Shown here: positions 44,097 to 53,047 of the stretch, piece after piece
Layout of the letters: each line of letters opens with the position of its first letter
Numbering within the stretch: position 1 is the first letter of the stretch
From: Amycolatopsis australiensis
GTDB lineage: Bacteria > Actinomycetota > Actinomycetes > Mycobacteriales > Pseudonocardiaceae
Length of the DNA stretch: 64,000 nt
Reading direction: 5' to 3'
Assembly (NCBI RefSeq): GCF_900119165.1
Contig: NZ_FPJG01000006.1
Location: 8,842,001-8,906,000 of the forward strand
Translations under genes and position numbers: made by a program
Notes under the pieces: model-generated
What the model was told of the DNA's origin: nothing
Seen by the model: only the letters and a program-made list of their open reading frames with translations
Database searches by the model: none

Positions 44097-45395
44097 ATGA
44101 GTATGCGGACCGGTGCCGCCGATCCGCGCGGTGTGCCACGCTTTCGTGACGTCCTCGTGGCTCCACGGCGCTGGGCGCTGTGGCACCAGGGTCCGCGGGT
44201 GATTGTGTACTGCCTCCTGAGCGAGGCGGCCGCGGTGGTCTTCACGCTGCGCCCGTACCCGGTCGCGGTGGACCGGCGGACGGCGGTGACCCTGGTGGTG
44301 CTGCTGGTTCTCGGCGTCGTCCAGTCGGAGACGGGCCGCCGGGTGGAGCGGATCCGCCGCCGGGTCTCGGGAACGCCGCACATCAACATGACGTCGGTCT
44401 GGACGTTCGCGGGAGTGTTGTTGCTGCCGCCGGTGCTGCTGGCGGTGCTGGTGGGCGGCCTGTACGGGCACCTGGCGGTCCGCAGCTGGTACCGCCTGCA
44501 GCGCGTGCCGGCGTCGCGGACGGTCAGCAACGCGGCGATCATCCTGCTTTCGTGTTACGCGGCCCAGGCGGTCCTGCGCGTTTCGGGCGCTGCGGACGTC
44601 CGCTCGGCACTGACCCGCGGCTGGGCCGGGACGTTCGCGATCACGGCGGCGGGAGCGACGTTCTTCGTGGTGAACGCCCTGCTCGTGTTGCCGGCCCGCC
44701 GCGAGATCGGCCGGACGGCCGAGGCGTTGTTCGGCACCTGGTCGGACAACGGCCTGGAGGTGGCGACGCTCTGCCTGGGCGCGTTCAACGCGGTGGCCAT
44801 GGCGACGTTGCCGGGCCTGGTGGTGCTGGTGTTGCCGCCGTTGCTGTTGCTGCACCGGACGGTGCTGGTGAAGCAGCTGGAGGTGGCGGCGCACCGCGAC
44901 GAGAAGACTGGCCTGTACAACACGAGCGGCTGGCACGCGGTGGCGGAGCGGACGCTGGCGGCCGCGGCGCGCCAGCGTTCGACGTTCGGGTTGCTGATGC
45001 TGGACCTGGACCACTTCAAGCAGGTGAACGACACGTACGGCCACCTGGCGGGTGACGCGGTGCTGCGCGCGGTGGCGGAGTCGATCATCGGAGCGGTCCG
45101 CGGCCGGGGCGACGCGGTGGGCCGGTTCGGCGGCGAGGAGTTCGTGGTGCTGCTGCCGGGCATCGCGCACCCGGACATCGGCGCGGTGGCGGAGCGCATC
45201 CGCCGGGCGATCAGCGCGTTGACGGTCCAGGCGGGGCAGTTGTCGATCACGGGCCTGTCGACGTCGATCGGCATGGCGGTGTATCCGCAGGCGGGAACGA
45301 CGTTGCAGCGCTTACTGGACGCGGCGGATACGGCGCTGTATCACGCGAAGGCGACCGGCCGGAACAAGGTGGTCCACGTGGCGGACGTGGGCTGA
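44097..45395 (+). CDS. Membrane-bound GGDEF diguanylate cyclase; contains a TTA codon
   Basis: A 432-residue protein. The N-terminal half has about six membrane helices and a short linker; residues 265-432 are a GGDEF domain with the active-site motif GRFGGEEFVVLLPG, metal Asp in LLMLDLDHFKQVNDTYGHLAGD, and the terminal ADTALYHAKATGRNKV. The catalytic residues are intact, so it should make c-di-GMP from GTP. The RxxD inhibitory site is not canonical (RGRGD). The leucine codon at 45312-45314 is TTA, which in actinomycetes needs the rare bldA tRNA. The start at 44097 (MSMRTGA) is preferred over longer frames that overlap the MFS gene. Confidence 0.85.
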   Translation: MSMRTGAADPRGVPRFRDVLVAPRRWALWHQGPRVIVYCLLSEAAAVVFTLRPYPVAVDRRTAVTLVVLLVLGVVQSETGRRVERIRRRVSGTPHINMTSVWTFAGVLLLPPVLLAVLVGGLYGHLAVRSWYRLQRVPASRTVSNAAIILLSCYAAQAVLRVSGAADVRSALTRGWAGTFAITAAGATFFVVNALLVLPARREIGRTAEALFGTWSDNGLEVATLCLGAFNAVAMATLPGLVVLVLPPLLLLHRTVLVKQLEVAAHRDEKTGLYNTSGWHAVAERTLAAAARQRSTFGLLMLDLDHFKQVNDTYGHLAGDAVLRAVAESIIGAVRGRGDAVGRFGGEEFVVLLPGIAHPDIGAVAERIRRAISALTVQAGQLSITGLSTSIGMAVYPQAGTTLQRLLDAADTALYHAKATGRNKVVHVADVG

Positions 45396-45605
45396 TCAGG
45401 CGGTCTTGTGCCGCCGCCCGGCATCGAGCCCGAGCATGGCCAGCAGCTCGGCGCACTCGCGCCCGTCGATGGAGTGACCGGCAACGGTGATGACGGCCCG
45501 ATCGTTCTGTTCGGCGAGCCGAACGGCCTCTTCGGCCCGGATGACCCCCATCCGGCTGTCTTCGTCGTTGGCGGTGGAGCTGCCGTTGTGCCGGGCCCAG
45601 GTCAT
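45396..45605 (-). CDS. Small protein of unknown function
   Basis: A 69-residue protein if started at the ATG at 45605 (MTWARHNGSSTANDEDSRMG), or 89 residues from 45665. The conserved-looking part is VIRAEEAVRLAEQNDRAVITVAGHSIDGRECAELLAMLGLDAG, a possible helix-strand-helix unit. It is convergent with the GGDEF gene, and the stops abut. No domain is recognised. Confidence 0.5.
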   Translation of the reverse strand: MTWARHNGSSTANDEDSRMGVIRAEEAVRLAEQNDRAVITVAGHSIDGRECAELLAMLGLDAGRRHKTA

Positions 45606-45922
45606 CTGGCCACCTGCTTCCGACCCCACGGGTGCGGGGCCATGGTCGGGCCTCAAGCATGACACTCACGAAAACTTCACCCACAAGTGGGGGCGTTGTG
45701 GCGCGGTCGAGATGCCGGTTTGGTGGCTTTCGGGTCCGTCGGCTCCGCTGGGACAGCGGTCACGCGAGGCCGGGAGCGGCCCCGAGGAGAGCGGCGCGAT
45801 GCCGGGGGGCGGCGAAGCCCGCGAGGGTGGTCCCCGAGGCGAGGCCCGTGGGGGCAGGCCTCGGGTGCGAGCCCGCAGGGCAAGTCCCCGAGCCCCCAAA
45901 ACACCCAATAACGAAGAGAAGA
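45606..45922. other. Intergenic stretch with a GC-rich dispersed repeat
   Basis: No coding frame here looks real; translations are Arg/Gly/Pro-rich. The part 45780-45900 is dense in G-runs and short inverted repeats and contains GGGGCGGCGAAGCCC (45806-45820), which recurs exactly at 56286-56300 between the two tRNA genes. It may be a dispersed hairpin element. Confidence 0.45.
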
Positions 45923-45944
45923 CCCATGCCCGAAGGGGCATGGG
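45923..45944 (-). terminator. Rho-independent terminator of ssrA
   Basis: CCCATGCCC (45923-45931) pairs perfectly with GGGCATGGG (45936-45944) around a GAAG loop, beginning 12 bases beyond the tmRNA 3' end on the reverse strand. It is followed by TCTTCTCTTCGTTATT, rich in T. Confidence 0.8.
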
Positions 45945-45955
45945 CCTTCTCGAAG

Positions 45956-46321
45956 TGGAGGTGCCGGGAATTGAACCCGGGTCCTCTGGCGCCTCGACAG
46001 GGCTTCTCCGTGCGCAGTCCGCTACGTCTCTACTCGGCTCCCTCAGTCACGCGAACAAGCTGAGGTGACGAGCCCAGCCACTGTTTGCTTCACGGCTGTT
46101 CCCCGTGGCCGGGACAACCGCTGAGCCTCCTAGCTGATGCCGGTACCCGGGCCGGAGGCGAACCCGGGCCGACAGAGACGCACTCGCTCAGGCGGCGAGG
46201 GCGTACTCGCGCTGACTGGAGTCGGCGCTTATTTGGTTGCGATGACGCTTAACGGTGGTCTCTCGCCTGCACCGGCACGCTTCCCCTGACTCAACGTCCA
46301 AAGTCGAAACCGTTCACCCCC
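45956..46321 (-). ncRNA. ssrA: Transfer-messenger RNA (tmRNA)
   Basis: The reverse strand from 46321 starts GGGGGTGAACGGTTTCGAC and ends with a T-arm (GGTTCAATTCCCGGC) and CACCTCC plus a discriminator A. The 5' GGGGGTG and 3' CACCTCC form the 7-bp acceptor stem with one G-U pair; CCA is not encoded. The tag reading frame (46226-46188) gives ADSSQREYALAA followed by TGA, an actinobacterial-type degradation tag. tmRNA rescues stalled ribosomes with SmpB, whose gene is 5 kb away. A TATGAT element at 46344-46349 on the reverse strand may be the -10 of a slightly longer precursor. Confidence 0.95.
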
Positions 46322-46471
46322 TTGGTGGGACTACAACCTGTCCATCATAACGCGCCGCGCGACTGCTTTAGTCCCCTGGTAGGGCCAGCCCTACCGCCGG
46401 GATGCCCGTGCGCACCATGTCCGGCGCGCCGCCGGGCGACGATCCTGGACTCCGGCAGAAGGGAGCCGGTC

Positions 46472-47146
46472 ATGGTGCGCGAGAGGCGGGATCCGCCGTT
46501 CGGTGGTTCGGTGGTGTTCCTGCTGATGAACCTGCCGCTGGGGGTGGTGGCGTTCGGGTTGCTGACGGCGTTCACGGCGGCCGGGGTGGGGACCGCGGTC
46601 GTCTGGGTGGGGGTGGGCCTGCTCGCCGTCGTCGTCCTCGCGGTGCGCGGGGGCGCCCGGCTGGAGCGCGCCCGCGTCTACGCGCTGCTGGACCGGTACA
46701 TCGATCTGCCGTACCTGCCGTTGCCGGCCGGGCCTCAGTCGCTCCGGTGGAAGGGACGGCTGAAGGATCCGTCGACGTGGCGGGACCTCGCCTACTTCTT
46801 CCTCCTGTTCCCGCTGGGCCTGGTGGAGTTCGTCCTGGTGACGGTGTTCTGGTCGACGAGCCTGGCGCTGGCCGGGCTGCCGATCTACTTCCGGTGGCTG
46901 CCGGACGGCGCGTACTACTTCCCGGCGGAGGACCTGCGGTGGCTGACCGTGGATTCGACGGTGGAAGCGCTACCGTGGGCAGCGCTGGGGGTGCTGTTCA
47001 TCGCGTTGTCGGTGGCGTTGACGAAGGCGCTCGCGGGGATGCACGCCCGGCTGGCGAACGCGCTGCTGGGGACGACGGTGGCCCAGCGCCGTCGGATGGA
47101 GCGCTGGTGGGAAGACGCGGAAGAGAAGAACCTGGTGGCGGGATGA
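46472..47146 (+). CDS. Stand-alone membrane Sensor-domain protein (PF13796-like)
   Basis: A 224-residue protein with four membrane helices (VVFLLMNLPLGVVAFGLLTAFTAAGVGTAVVWV near the start; YFFLLFPLGLVEFVLVTVF and LPWAALGVLFIALSVALTKAL later). The segment LKDPSTWRDLAYFFLLFPLGLVEF matches LSDPTTWRDLAYFMAAFPLACAEL in the kinase encoded next. It therefore has the same Sensor-type domain without a kinase. It ends with ALLGTTVAQRRRMERWWEDA, a short coiled tail. It overlaps the kinase gene by four bases and probably modulates or pairs with it. A GAAGGGAG site supports the start. Confidence 0.8.
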   Translation: MVRERRDPPFGGSVVFLLMNLPLGVVAFGLLTAFTAAGVGTAVVWVGVGLLAVVVLAVRGGARLERARVYALLDRYIDLPYLPLPAGPQSLRWKGRLKDPSTWRDLAYFFLLFPLGLVEFVLVTVFWSTSLALAGLPIYFRWLPDGAYYFPAEDLRWLTVDSTVEALPWAALGVLFIALSVALTKALAGMHARLANALLGTTVAQRRRMERWWEDAEEKNLVAG

Positions 47147-48273
47147 CGGAGGCGCAGCAGCCGGAGCACCCGCGGCCGCATCCGGCTCGCACGATCGTGT
47201 ACATGATCACCGGGTTCGTCTTCCGGCTCGTGCAGTTCGTGCTGATCGTGGTCGGGATCGCGGCCGGGGTCGGCACGGCGGTGGTGTGGGTCGGGTTCCC
47301 GATCCTGCTGGCGACGACGAGCTTCGTCCGCTGGTCGGGTGACCGCGAGCGGAAGTGGCTGGGGACGATGCTGCGGGTGCCGCTGCCGCCGGTGGAGCGG
47401 CGCCCGTACGACGGCGAGCCGCTGCTGCGCCGCTGGCTGGTGCGGCTGAGCGACCCGACGACGTGGCGGGACCTGGCGTACTTCATGGCGGCGTTCCCGC
47501 TGGCGTGCGCGGAGCTCGGCATCGCGATCGCGTCGATCGTGCTGCTGCCGATGGCGATCTGGGTGACGCCGTGGCTGGGCTGGCTGCACGGCGAGCTGGG
47601 CATCGCCCTGCTGGGCCCGAACCGCACGAAGCGGCTGGAGCAGAAGGCCGAGCGGCTGCAGGCTTCGCGGGCTCGCGGCGTCGACGCGGCGGAGGCGGAA
47701 CGGCGCCGCATCGAGCGTGACCTGCACGACGGCGCGCAGCAGCGGCTGGTGGCCGTCGCGATGAGCCTCGGGCGGGCGAAGTCGAAGTTCGACCAGGACC
47801 CGGACATGGTGCGGGAGCTGATCGACGAGGCGCACTCGGACGCGAAGCTCGCCGTGTCGGAGCTGCGTGACCTGGCACGCGGCATCTACCCCGCGGTGCT
47901 CGGCGACCGCGGGCTGGACGCGGCGCTCTCGGCGCAGGCGGCGAAGTCGCCGATCCCGGTGGACGTGCAGGTCGACGTCGAACCGCGCCCACCGGCGGCG
48001 GTGGAGACGACGGCGTACTTCATCGTCGGCGAGACGCTGACGAACATCGCGAAGCACTCCGGAGCGACCGAAGCGGGCGTGAAGGTGTGGCGGACCGACG
48101 ACCACGTCGTCGTCGAGATCACCGACAACGGCCACGGCGGCGCCGAGGTGCGCCCCGGCGGTGGGCTGGCCGGCCTGGCCGACCGCGCCGCGACGATCGA
48201 CGGCGTCATCACGGTGGTCAGCCCGGTGGGCGGACCGACGGTGATCCGGGCTGACCTGCCCTGCCAGTGGTGA
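47143..48273 (+). CDS. NarL-family sensor histidine kinase with Sensor domain
   Basis: A 376-residue kinase. The four-helix Sensor domain (residues 15-160) is followed by a coiled stretch, a HisKA_3 domain with His195 in RRRIERDLHDGAQQRLVAVAMSLGRAK, and an HATPase domain (VGETLTNIAKHSGATEAGVKV; VVVEITDNGHGGA; GGGLAGLADRAATIDG). It autophosphorylates and passes phosphate to the response regulator encoded 39 bases downstream. Its membrane part is homologous to the product of the preceding gene, so the three genes form one signalling unit. The external signal is unknown. Confidence 0.9.
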   Translation: MTEAQQPEHPRPHPARTIVYMITGFVFRLVQFVLIVVGIAAGVGTAVVWVGFPILLATTSFVRWSGDRERKWLGTMLRVPLPPVERRPYDGEPLLRRWLVRLSDPTTWRDLAYFMAAFPLACAELGIAIASIVLLPMAIWVTPWLGWLHGELGIALLGPNRTKRLEQKAERLQASRARGVDAAEAERRRIERDLHDGAQQRLVAVAMSLGRAKSKFDQDPDMVRELIDEAHSDAKLAVSELRDLARGIYPAVLGDRGLDAALSAQAAKSPIPVDVQVDVEPRPPAAVETTAYFIVGETLTNIAKHSGATEAGVKVWRTDDHVVVEITDNGHGGAEVRPGGGLAGLADRAATIDGVITVVSPVGGPTVIRADLPCQW

Positions 48274-48312
48274 ATAGGCTGGACCCCGTTCAGCTGAGAA
48301 CCTGGGGGCCGG

Positions 48313-48954
48313 ATGCGGGTAGTCATCGCCGAGGACGCCGTGCTGCTGCGGGCCGGGGTGACCCGCCTGCTCGCCGACGAGGGCATCGAGACGGTCGCGG
48401 CCGTCGACAACGGCGACGACCTGCTGGGCGCGGTCAAGGAACATCGCCCGGACCTGGCGATCGTCGACGTCCGGATGCCACCGACGTTCACCGACGAAGG
48501 CCTGCGCGCGGCGCTGGCGGCACGCAAGGAAGTGACGGGGCTGCCGGTGCTGGTGCTGTCGCAGTACGTCGAGGAGTCGTACGCGGTGGAGCTGCTGTCG
48601 GGCGGCGCGGGCGGGGTCGGCTACCTGCTGAAGGAGCGCGTGGCGGACGTCGACGAGTTCCTGGACGCGGTCCGCCGGGTGGCCAACGGCGGCACGGCGA
48701 TCGACCCGGACGTGATCGCCCAGCTGATGGCCCGCGGCCGGCGCAACCCGCTGGACGCGCTGACCGCCCGCGAGTCGGAGGTGCTGGGGCTGATGGCCCA
48801 GGGCCTGTCGAACACGGCGATCGCGAACTCCCTGGTCGTCTCGCACGGCGCGGTGGAGAAGCACATCGGCAACATCTTCTCGAAGCTCGGGCTCGAGGCC
48901 AGCGCGGAGGAACACCGCCGGGTGCGCGCGGTGCTGACCTACCTCGGCCGTTAG
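48313..48954 (+). CDS. NarL/FixJ-type response regulator
   Basis: A 213-residue regulator. The receiver has VVIAEDAVLLRAG, phospho-acceptor Asp52 in LAIVDVRMPP, and the Ser/Lys switch residues in LVLSQYVEESYAVELL and YLLKERVADV. The LuxR-type helix-turn-helix is LTARESEVLGLMAQGLSNTAIANSLVVSHGAVEKHIGNIFSKLGLEAS. It belongs with the preceding kinase. The targets are not evident. Confidence 0.9.
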   Translation: MRVVIAEDAVLLRAGVTRLLADEGIETVAAVDNGDDLLGAVKEHRPDLAIVDVRMPPTFTDEGLRAALAARKEVTGLPVLVLSQYVEESYAVELLSGGAGGVGYLLKERVADVDEFLDAVRRVANGGTAIDPDVIAQLMARGRRNPLDALTARESEVLGLMAQGLSNTAIANSLVVSHGAVEKHIGNIFSKLGLEASAEEHRRVRAVLTYLGR

Positions 48955-49072
48955 CGAGAACGGACGGTCACCGGAAGTCCCGTAAGGTGGACATAGGGTC
49001 ACCCGTTCCGCGGGCGGCACCCCGTGCACCGCTCACCTACCATGAGCGGACCCGTCGGAGAGGAGCGCGCAG

Positions 49073-49297
49073 ATGACCGACGAGACCCGCTGCGTCCGCT
49101 TCTTCGGTGGCCCGCTCGACGGCCGCGTCCAGGAACTCGGGGACGCCGAGCCCGTGCCCGGCACCGTCATCCGGCACATCCACCTGCACGGCGGCCCGAA
49201 GATCGAGACCCGCTACGAGCTCGGGCTCACCGAGCACGGCTGGGAGTACCGGGTCGCCGCGGCGCAGCACGAACCCGAGCCGGACGGGCTGAGGTAG
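49073..49297 (+). CDS. Small conserved-looking protein of unknown function
   Basis: A 74-residue soluble protein: RCVRFFGGPLDGRVQELGD, then HIHLHGGPKIETRYELGLTEHGWEYRV, a compact all-beta pattern. It has a strong GGAGAGGAG site and a hairpin terminator just after the stop (49303-49323), so it is a real single-gene unit. I recall similar short FFGGPLDG-type proteins in other actinomycetes, without assigned function. Confidence 0.7.
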   Translation: MTDETRCVRFFGGPLDGRVQELGDAEPVPGTVIRHIHLHGGPKIETRYELGLTEHGWEYRVAAAQHEPEPDGLR

Positions 49298-49302
49298 GGA
49301 GA

Positions 49303-49323
49303 ACCCCCGCATCCGGCGGGGGT
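49303..49323 (+). terminator. Hairpin terminator
   Basis: A perfect 8-bp stem (ACCCCCGC with GCGGGGGT) with a 5-base loop begins six bases after the stop of the 74-residue gene. There is no T-run, as is common in actinomycetes. Confidence 0.65.
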
Positions 49324-49391
49324 GAACAGGACCCCGAAGACGCCGGTCAGCACCGCTGTTCCGGCCGCTCGAAGCGGCCAAGCTCGACAGC

Positions 49392-50693
49392 ATGCAAACG
49401 AGCCGGGACCGCTTCCTCGACGTCGTCCGGGCGGGGGCCATCCTCGCCGTCATCGCCCAGCACTGGGTCATGCCGGTGCTGTCCTATTCCGACGGTCACC
49501 TCGCCACCGGCAACGCCCTCGCGACCCCGGGCTGGTGGGTCGTCACCTGGCTGTCCCAGGTCATGCCGCTGGTCTTCTTCGCCGGCGGCGCCGCCAACCT
49601 GATCTCCTTCCGTCGCGCGGAATCCCCGCAGCGGTGGCTCGGCGCGCGCCTCAAGCGGCTCATGCTGCCCGTGCTGCCGCTGCTGGCCGTCTGGCTCGTC
49701 ATCCCGGACTTCCTGCGCGGCCTCGGCGTGCCGCCGCAGCCGCTACAGGTCGGCAGCGCGATCGCCGCGCAGCTGCTGTGGTTCCTGGCGGTGTACGTCC
49801 TGGTCGTGCTGCTCACGCCGCTGATGGTCGCCGCGCACCGGCGCTGGGGCCTGAAGGTGCCGCTGGTCATGGCCGCGGCGGGCGTGCTCGTCGACGTCGC
49901 CCGCTTCAACGACTTCGGCTACATCGGATACGCCAACGCGATCTTCGTCTGGGTCGCCGTCCACCAGCTCGGCTTCCACTACGTCGAAGGCCGGCTCGGC
50001 GCGCTCACCCGCCGCGGCGCGCTCACGTTGTCGGCCGCCGGTTTCGGCGTAACGGCGTCGCTGGTCGCGTTCGGCCCGTACCCGGCCAGCATGATCGGCA
50101 TGCCGGGTGCGCCGGTGTCGAACATGAGCCCGCCGACCGTGCTGCTGGCCTTCCTCGCCGTCGGCCAGATCGGCCTGCTGCTCGCCTTCCGCCCACAGCT
50201 GAACGCGCTCGCCGAGCGTCCCGGCGCCGGCCGCGTCCTGAGCTGGCTGGGCGCGCGGTTCATGAGCGTCTACCTGTGGCACATGCCGGCGCTGATCGTG
50301 GTCGCGGGCGTGACGGTCTACGGCCTCGGCTACGAGACGCCCGAGCCGGGCACGCTGCTCTGGCTGGTCATGGCGCCCGCGTGGTTCGCGGTGTGCGGGC
50401 TGGTGCTGCTGGGCCTGCTGCGGCTGTTCGCGCAGTTCGAGATGCAGCGGGACGCGGGTGTCGTGACGGCGAAGGTCCCGCAGCTGGTCGTGGCGGCCCT
50501 GATGATCTCGGGTGGCCTGCTCGGCCTGGCCGCGCACGGGTTCGCGCCGCTGTCGGACGGCATCGGGCACGGCCCGGTGCCGTGGATCGTCCTCGCGACG
50601 GCCGGGTTCCTGCTGGCGGGCAAGCCGGTCCCGGTGGTCGACCTGCTGGGCCGCGCGGTGGTCGTGAGCGAACGGGCCGCGCTCAAGCGCTGA
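49392..50693 (+). CDS. Acyltransferase 3-family membrane protein
   Basis: A 433-residue protein with about ten membrane helices. The N-terminus RDRFLDVVRAGAILAVIAQHWVMPVL has the arginines and histidine typical of acyltransferase 3 (OafA/WecH-like) proteins, followed by MPLVFFAGGAANLISF and RRLM-type loops, and late on FMSVYLWHMPALIVVAG. The family transfers acyl groups to extracytoplasmic sugars, lipids or peptides. No associated glycan genes are nearby. The 3' end overlaps the convergent amidohydrolase gene by 11 bases. Confidence 0.85.
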   Translation: MQTSRDRFLDVVRAGAILAVIAQHWVMPVLSYSDGHLATGNALATPGWWVVTWLSQVMPLVFFAGGAANLISFRRAESPQRWLGARLKRLMLPVLPLLAVWLVIPDFLRGLGVPPQPLQVGSAIAAQLLWFLAVYVLVVLLTPLMVAAHRRWGLKVPLVMAAAGVLVDVARFNDFGYIGYANAIFVWVAVHQLGFHYVEGRLGALTRRGALTLSAAGFGVTASLVAFGPYPASMIGMPGAPVSNMSPPTVLLAFLAVGQIGLLLAFRPQLNALAERPGAGRVLSWLGARFMSVYLWHMPALIVVAGVTVYGLGYETPEPGTLLWLVMAPAWFAVCGLVLLGLLRLFAQFEMQRDAGVVTAKVPQLVVAALMISGGLLGLAAHGFAPLSDGIGHGPVPWIVLATAGFLLAGKPVPVVDLLGRAVVVSERAALKR

Positions 50694-51579
50694 GCAGCCG
50701 CAGCGGGGTGTCGTGCAGGACGGCCCGCAGGAACGGCTCCCCCAGGCGATCGTCGGCCGCCCAGCCGGCGATCGCCTGCAGCTGCGTCGCGTAGGAGTAC
50801 GGGATGTTGGGGAAGTCCGTGCCCAGCACCACCCGGTCGGCGAACGCGGCCAGCCGCGCCGTCCAGTCCGGCGGCAGCGGCGACATCTTCTCCGCGAACG
50901 GGACGCCGACCATCGTCGTGTCCAGGTGCACCCGGGGGTACTTCGCCAGCAGGTCGAACGCGGCGCCGAACTCGGGCATCGCGGCGTGCGCGAGCACGGC
51001 CGTCAGGTCCGGGTATCGCGCCAGCACCTCTTCGAACACCGACAACCCGGTGAAGTCGCCCCGCAACGGACCGTGTCCACAGTGGACGACGACCGGCACG
51101 CCGGCGTCGGCCAGCGCGCCCCACACCGGCTTCAGCAGCTCGTCCCGCGGGTCGTACGCGCCGACCTGCACGTGCGCCTTGAACACCCGGGCGCCCGCCC
51201 GCAGCGCACCGTCCACAGCGGACCCGGCGCCCGGTTCGGGGTAGAACGTCCCGGTCGGGACGGCGTCCGGAACCCGCGAAGCGAACTCGAGCGCCCAGTC
51301 CGTCAGCCACTGCGCCATGCCTGGCTTGTGCGGGTAGACCAGCGGCGCGAAGCGCGTCACACCCAGCGCCCGCAGTGTCTCCAGACGCTCCTCTTCGGAC
51401 GTCCGGTAGTGCACCGGCCACTCGGTGCCGTAGTGCGTCGACGCCTGGTCGAAGTACGCCCAGACCTTGTCCATCACCGGTTTCGGCAGGAAGTGGACGT
51501 GCAGGTCGACCAGGCCGGGGAGGCCGAGCGACGCGGTCCAGCGCGCGACGTCGCTGTCGGAGGCCGGACCGTGGCTCAC
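50683..51579 (-). CDS. Amidohydrolase-2 family metal-dependent hydrolase
   Basis: A 298-residue TIM-barrel protein. The metal motif HxH appears as [18 protein letters not shown]; further ligands are His in [14 protein letters not shown], His in [13 protein letters not shown], and Asp in [11 protein letters not shown]. This order matches the ACMS-decarboxylase-like amidohydrolase-2 family, which includes decarboxylases and hydrolases. The substrate is unknown. The GTG start overlaps the smpB stop (GTGA), which places an unrelated enzyme in the smpB transcript. Confidence 0.85.
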   Translation of the reverse strand: MSHGPASDSDVARWTASLGLPGLVDLHVHFLPKPVMDKVWAYFDQASTHYGTEWPVHYRTSEEERLETLRALGVTRFAPLVYPHKPGMAQWLTDWALEFASRVPDAVPTGTFYPEPGAGSAVDGALRAGARVFKAHVQVGAYDPRDELLKPVWGALADAGVPVVVHCGHGPLRGDFTGLSVFEEVLARYPDLTAVLAHAAMPEFGAAFDLLAKYPRVHLDTTMVGVPFAEKMSPLPPDWTARLAAFADRVVLGTDFPNIPYSYATQLQAIAGWAADDRLGEPFLRAVLHDTPLRLLSA

Positions 51580-52058
51580 TCCGTGAACCGGCCTTTCAGC
51601 GCCCGGCCCATCGCCTTGCTGATGTCGCGCTGCGCGTCCCGCTTGGCCAGCGCCTGCCGCTTGTCGTAGGCCTTCTTACCGCGGGCGAGCGCGATCTCGA
51701 CCTTGACCTTGCCGTCCTTGAAGTACATCGACAGCGGCACCAGGGAGAGCCCGCTCTCCTTGGTCTTGCCGATGAGCTTCTCGATCTCCCGCCGGTGCAG
51801 CAGCAGCTTCCGGGTGCGCCGCGGCATGTGGTTGGTCCACGTGCCCTGCGTGTACTCCGGGATGTGCACGTTGCGCAGCCACACTTCACCGTCGTCGACC
51901 GTCGCGAACGCGTCCGCCAGGGACGCCTTGCCCTCGCGCAGGCTCTTGACCTCGGTGCCGACGAGCACGAGACCGCACTCGTAGGTGTCGAGGATGGCGT
52001 AGTCGTGCCGCGCCTTGCGGTTCGACACGATCACCTTCTGGCCACGTTCCTTGGGCAT
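51576..52058 (-). CDS. smpB: SsrA-binding protein SmpB
   Basis: A 160-residue protein with the full SmpB sequence: [75 protein letters not shown] and the C-terminal basic tail [27 protein letters not shown] that enters the mRNA channel. It binds the tRNA-like part of tmRNA and starts trans-translation. It follows ftsX by 47 bases on the same strand. The usual tmRNA neighbour is not adjacent but 5.2 kb further on. Confidence 0.97.
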   Translation of the reverse strand: MPKERGQKVIVSNRKARHDYAILDTYECGLVLVGTEVKSLREGKASLADAFATVDDGEVWLRNVHIPEYTQGTWTNHMPRRTRKLLLHRREIEKLIGKTKESGLSLVPLSMYFKDGKVKVEIALARGKKAYDKRQALAKRDAQRDISKAMGRALKGRFTE

Positions 52059-52105
52059 ACGACCACTCTACGTGATTCTCGAAACGGCGAGCAGCTGATT
52101 AAACG

Positions 52106-52999
52106 CTAGTGCCGGACGTACAGGCGCAGCGTGACGTACCCGGTGATGGCGGAGATCACCACGGACACCGCCAGCAGGATCGGCGCGACCGGGAACAGCA
52201 GCTCCAGCATGGTGATCTTCGGGAACACGTCCCCGGTGAACACCGAGTCGAGGAAGCCGGCCTTCGTGACGATCAGCATGATGATCCCGAGGACCGCACC
52301 GACCACGCCGGCGACCACCGCCTCCAGGAGGAACGGCAGCTGCGTGTACCACCGCGTGGCGCCGACCAGCCGCATGATGCCGACCTCGGTGCGCCGGGTG
52401 AACGCCGACACCTGGATCGTGTTCGCGATCAGCAGCAGCGCGGCGATGGCCATGATGAGCGCGGCGCCGAAGGCCATGTTGCGGACACCGTTGAAGGCGT
52501 TGAACACGCGGTCGAGGAACTTCTTCTGGTCGTCGACCTTCCGCACGCCGGGTTTGGTCGCGTACTCCTGCACGATCGCGTCGCTGCGGTCCGGGTCCTT
52601 CAGCTTCACGTGCAGCGACGCGGGCAGCGATTCCGGCCCGGTCAGCTGGATGAGCTCCGGCTGGCTCTCGAAGATCTTCTTGAACCGCTCGAAGGCCTGG
52701 TCGCGGTTCTCGAACACGACCGACTCGACACCGTTGTTGCTCTGCAGCGAGGTCCGCAGCGACTGGCACAGCGACTGCGTGCAGTTCTTGTCGGTCGCGC
52801 TGATGTCGTCGGTGAGGTAGACCGAAACCTCGACGTCGGCGAGGAAGTTGGCCTTCATCTTGTCGATCGTCCGCACGGCGAGGAGGCCGCCGCCGAGCAT
52901 GGCGAGCGACACGGCCGTGGTCAGCATCATCGCGATGGTCATCGTGACGTTCCGGCGCAGGCCGGTGACTACCTCACTGAAGACGAAACTGGCGCGCAT
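52106..52999 (-). CDS. ftsX: Cell division protein FtsX
   Basis: A 297-residue permease-like protein: an N-terminal membrane helix (MTIAMMLTTAVSLAMLGGGLLAV), a large extracytoplasmic loop (residues 45-165, ADVEVSVYLTDD to KKFLDRVFNA), then three more helices (NMAFGAALIMAIAALLLIANT; LEAVVAGVVGAVLGIIMLIVT; ILLAVSVVISAITGYVTL). FtsX with FtsE controls peptidoglycan hydrolases at division. It lies 48 bases after ftsE in the conserved order prfB-ftsE-ftsX-smpB. Confidence 0.95.
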   Translation of the reverse strand: MRASFVFSEVVTGLRRNVTMTIAMMLTTAVSLAMLGGGLLAVRTIDKMKANFLADVEVSVYLTDDISATDKNCTQSLCQSLRTSLQSNNGVESVVFENRDQAFERFKKIFESQPELIQLTGPESLPASLHVKLKDPDRSDAIVQEYATKPGVRKVDDQKKFLDRVFNAFNGVRNMAFGAALIMAIAALLLIANTIQVSAFTRRTEVGIMRLVGATRWYTQLPFLLEAVVAGVVGAVLGIIMLIVTKAGFLDSVFTGDVFPKITMLELLFPVAPILLAVSVVISAITGYVTLRLYVRH

Positions 53000-53047
53000 G
53001 TCGGGGTCGAGTCCTTGGGGTCGGGGTGGTCGTGCGGGGCGGGGAGG

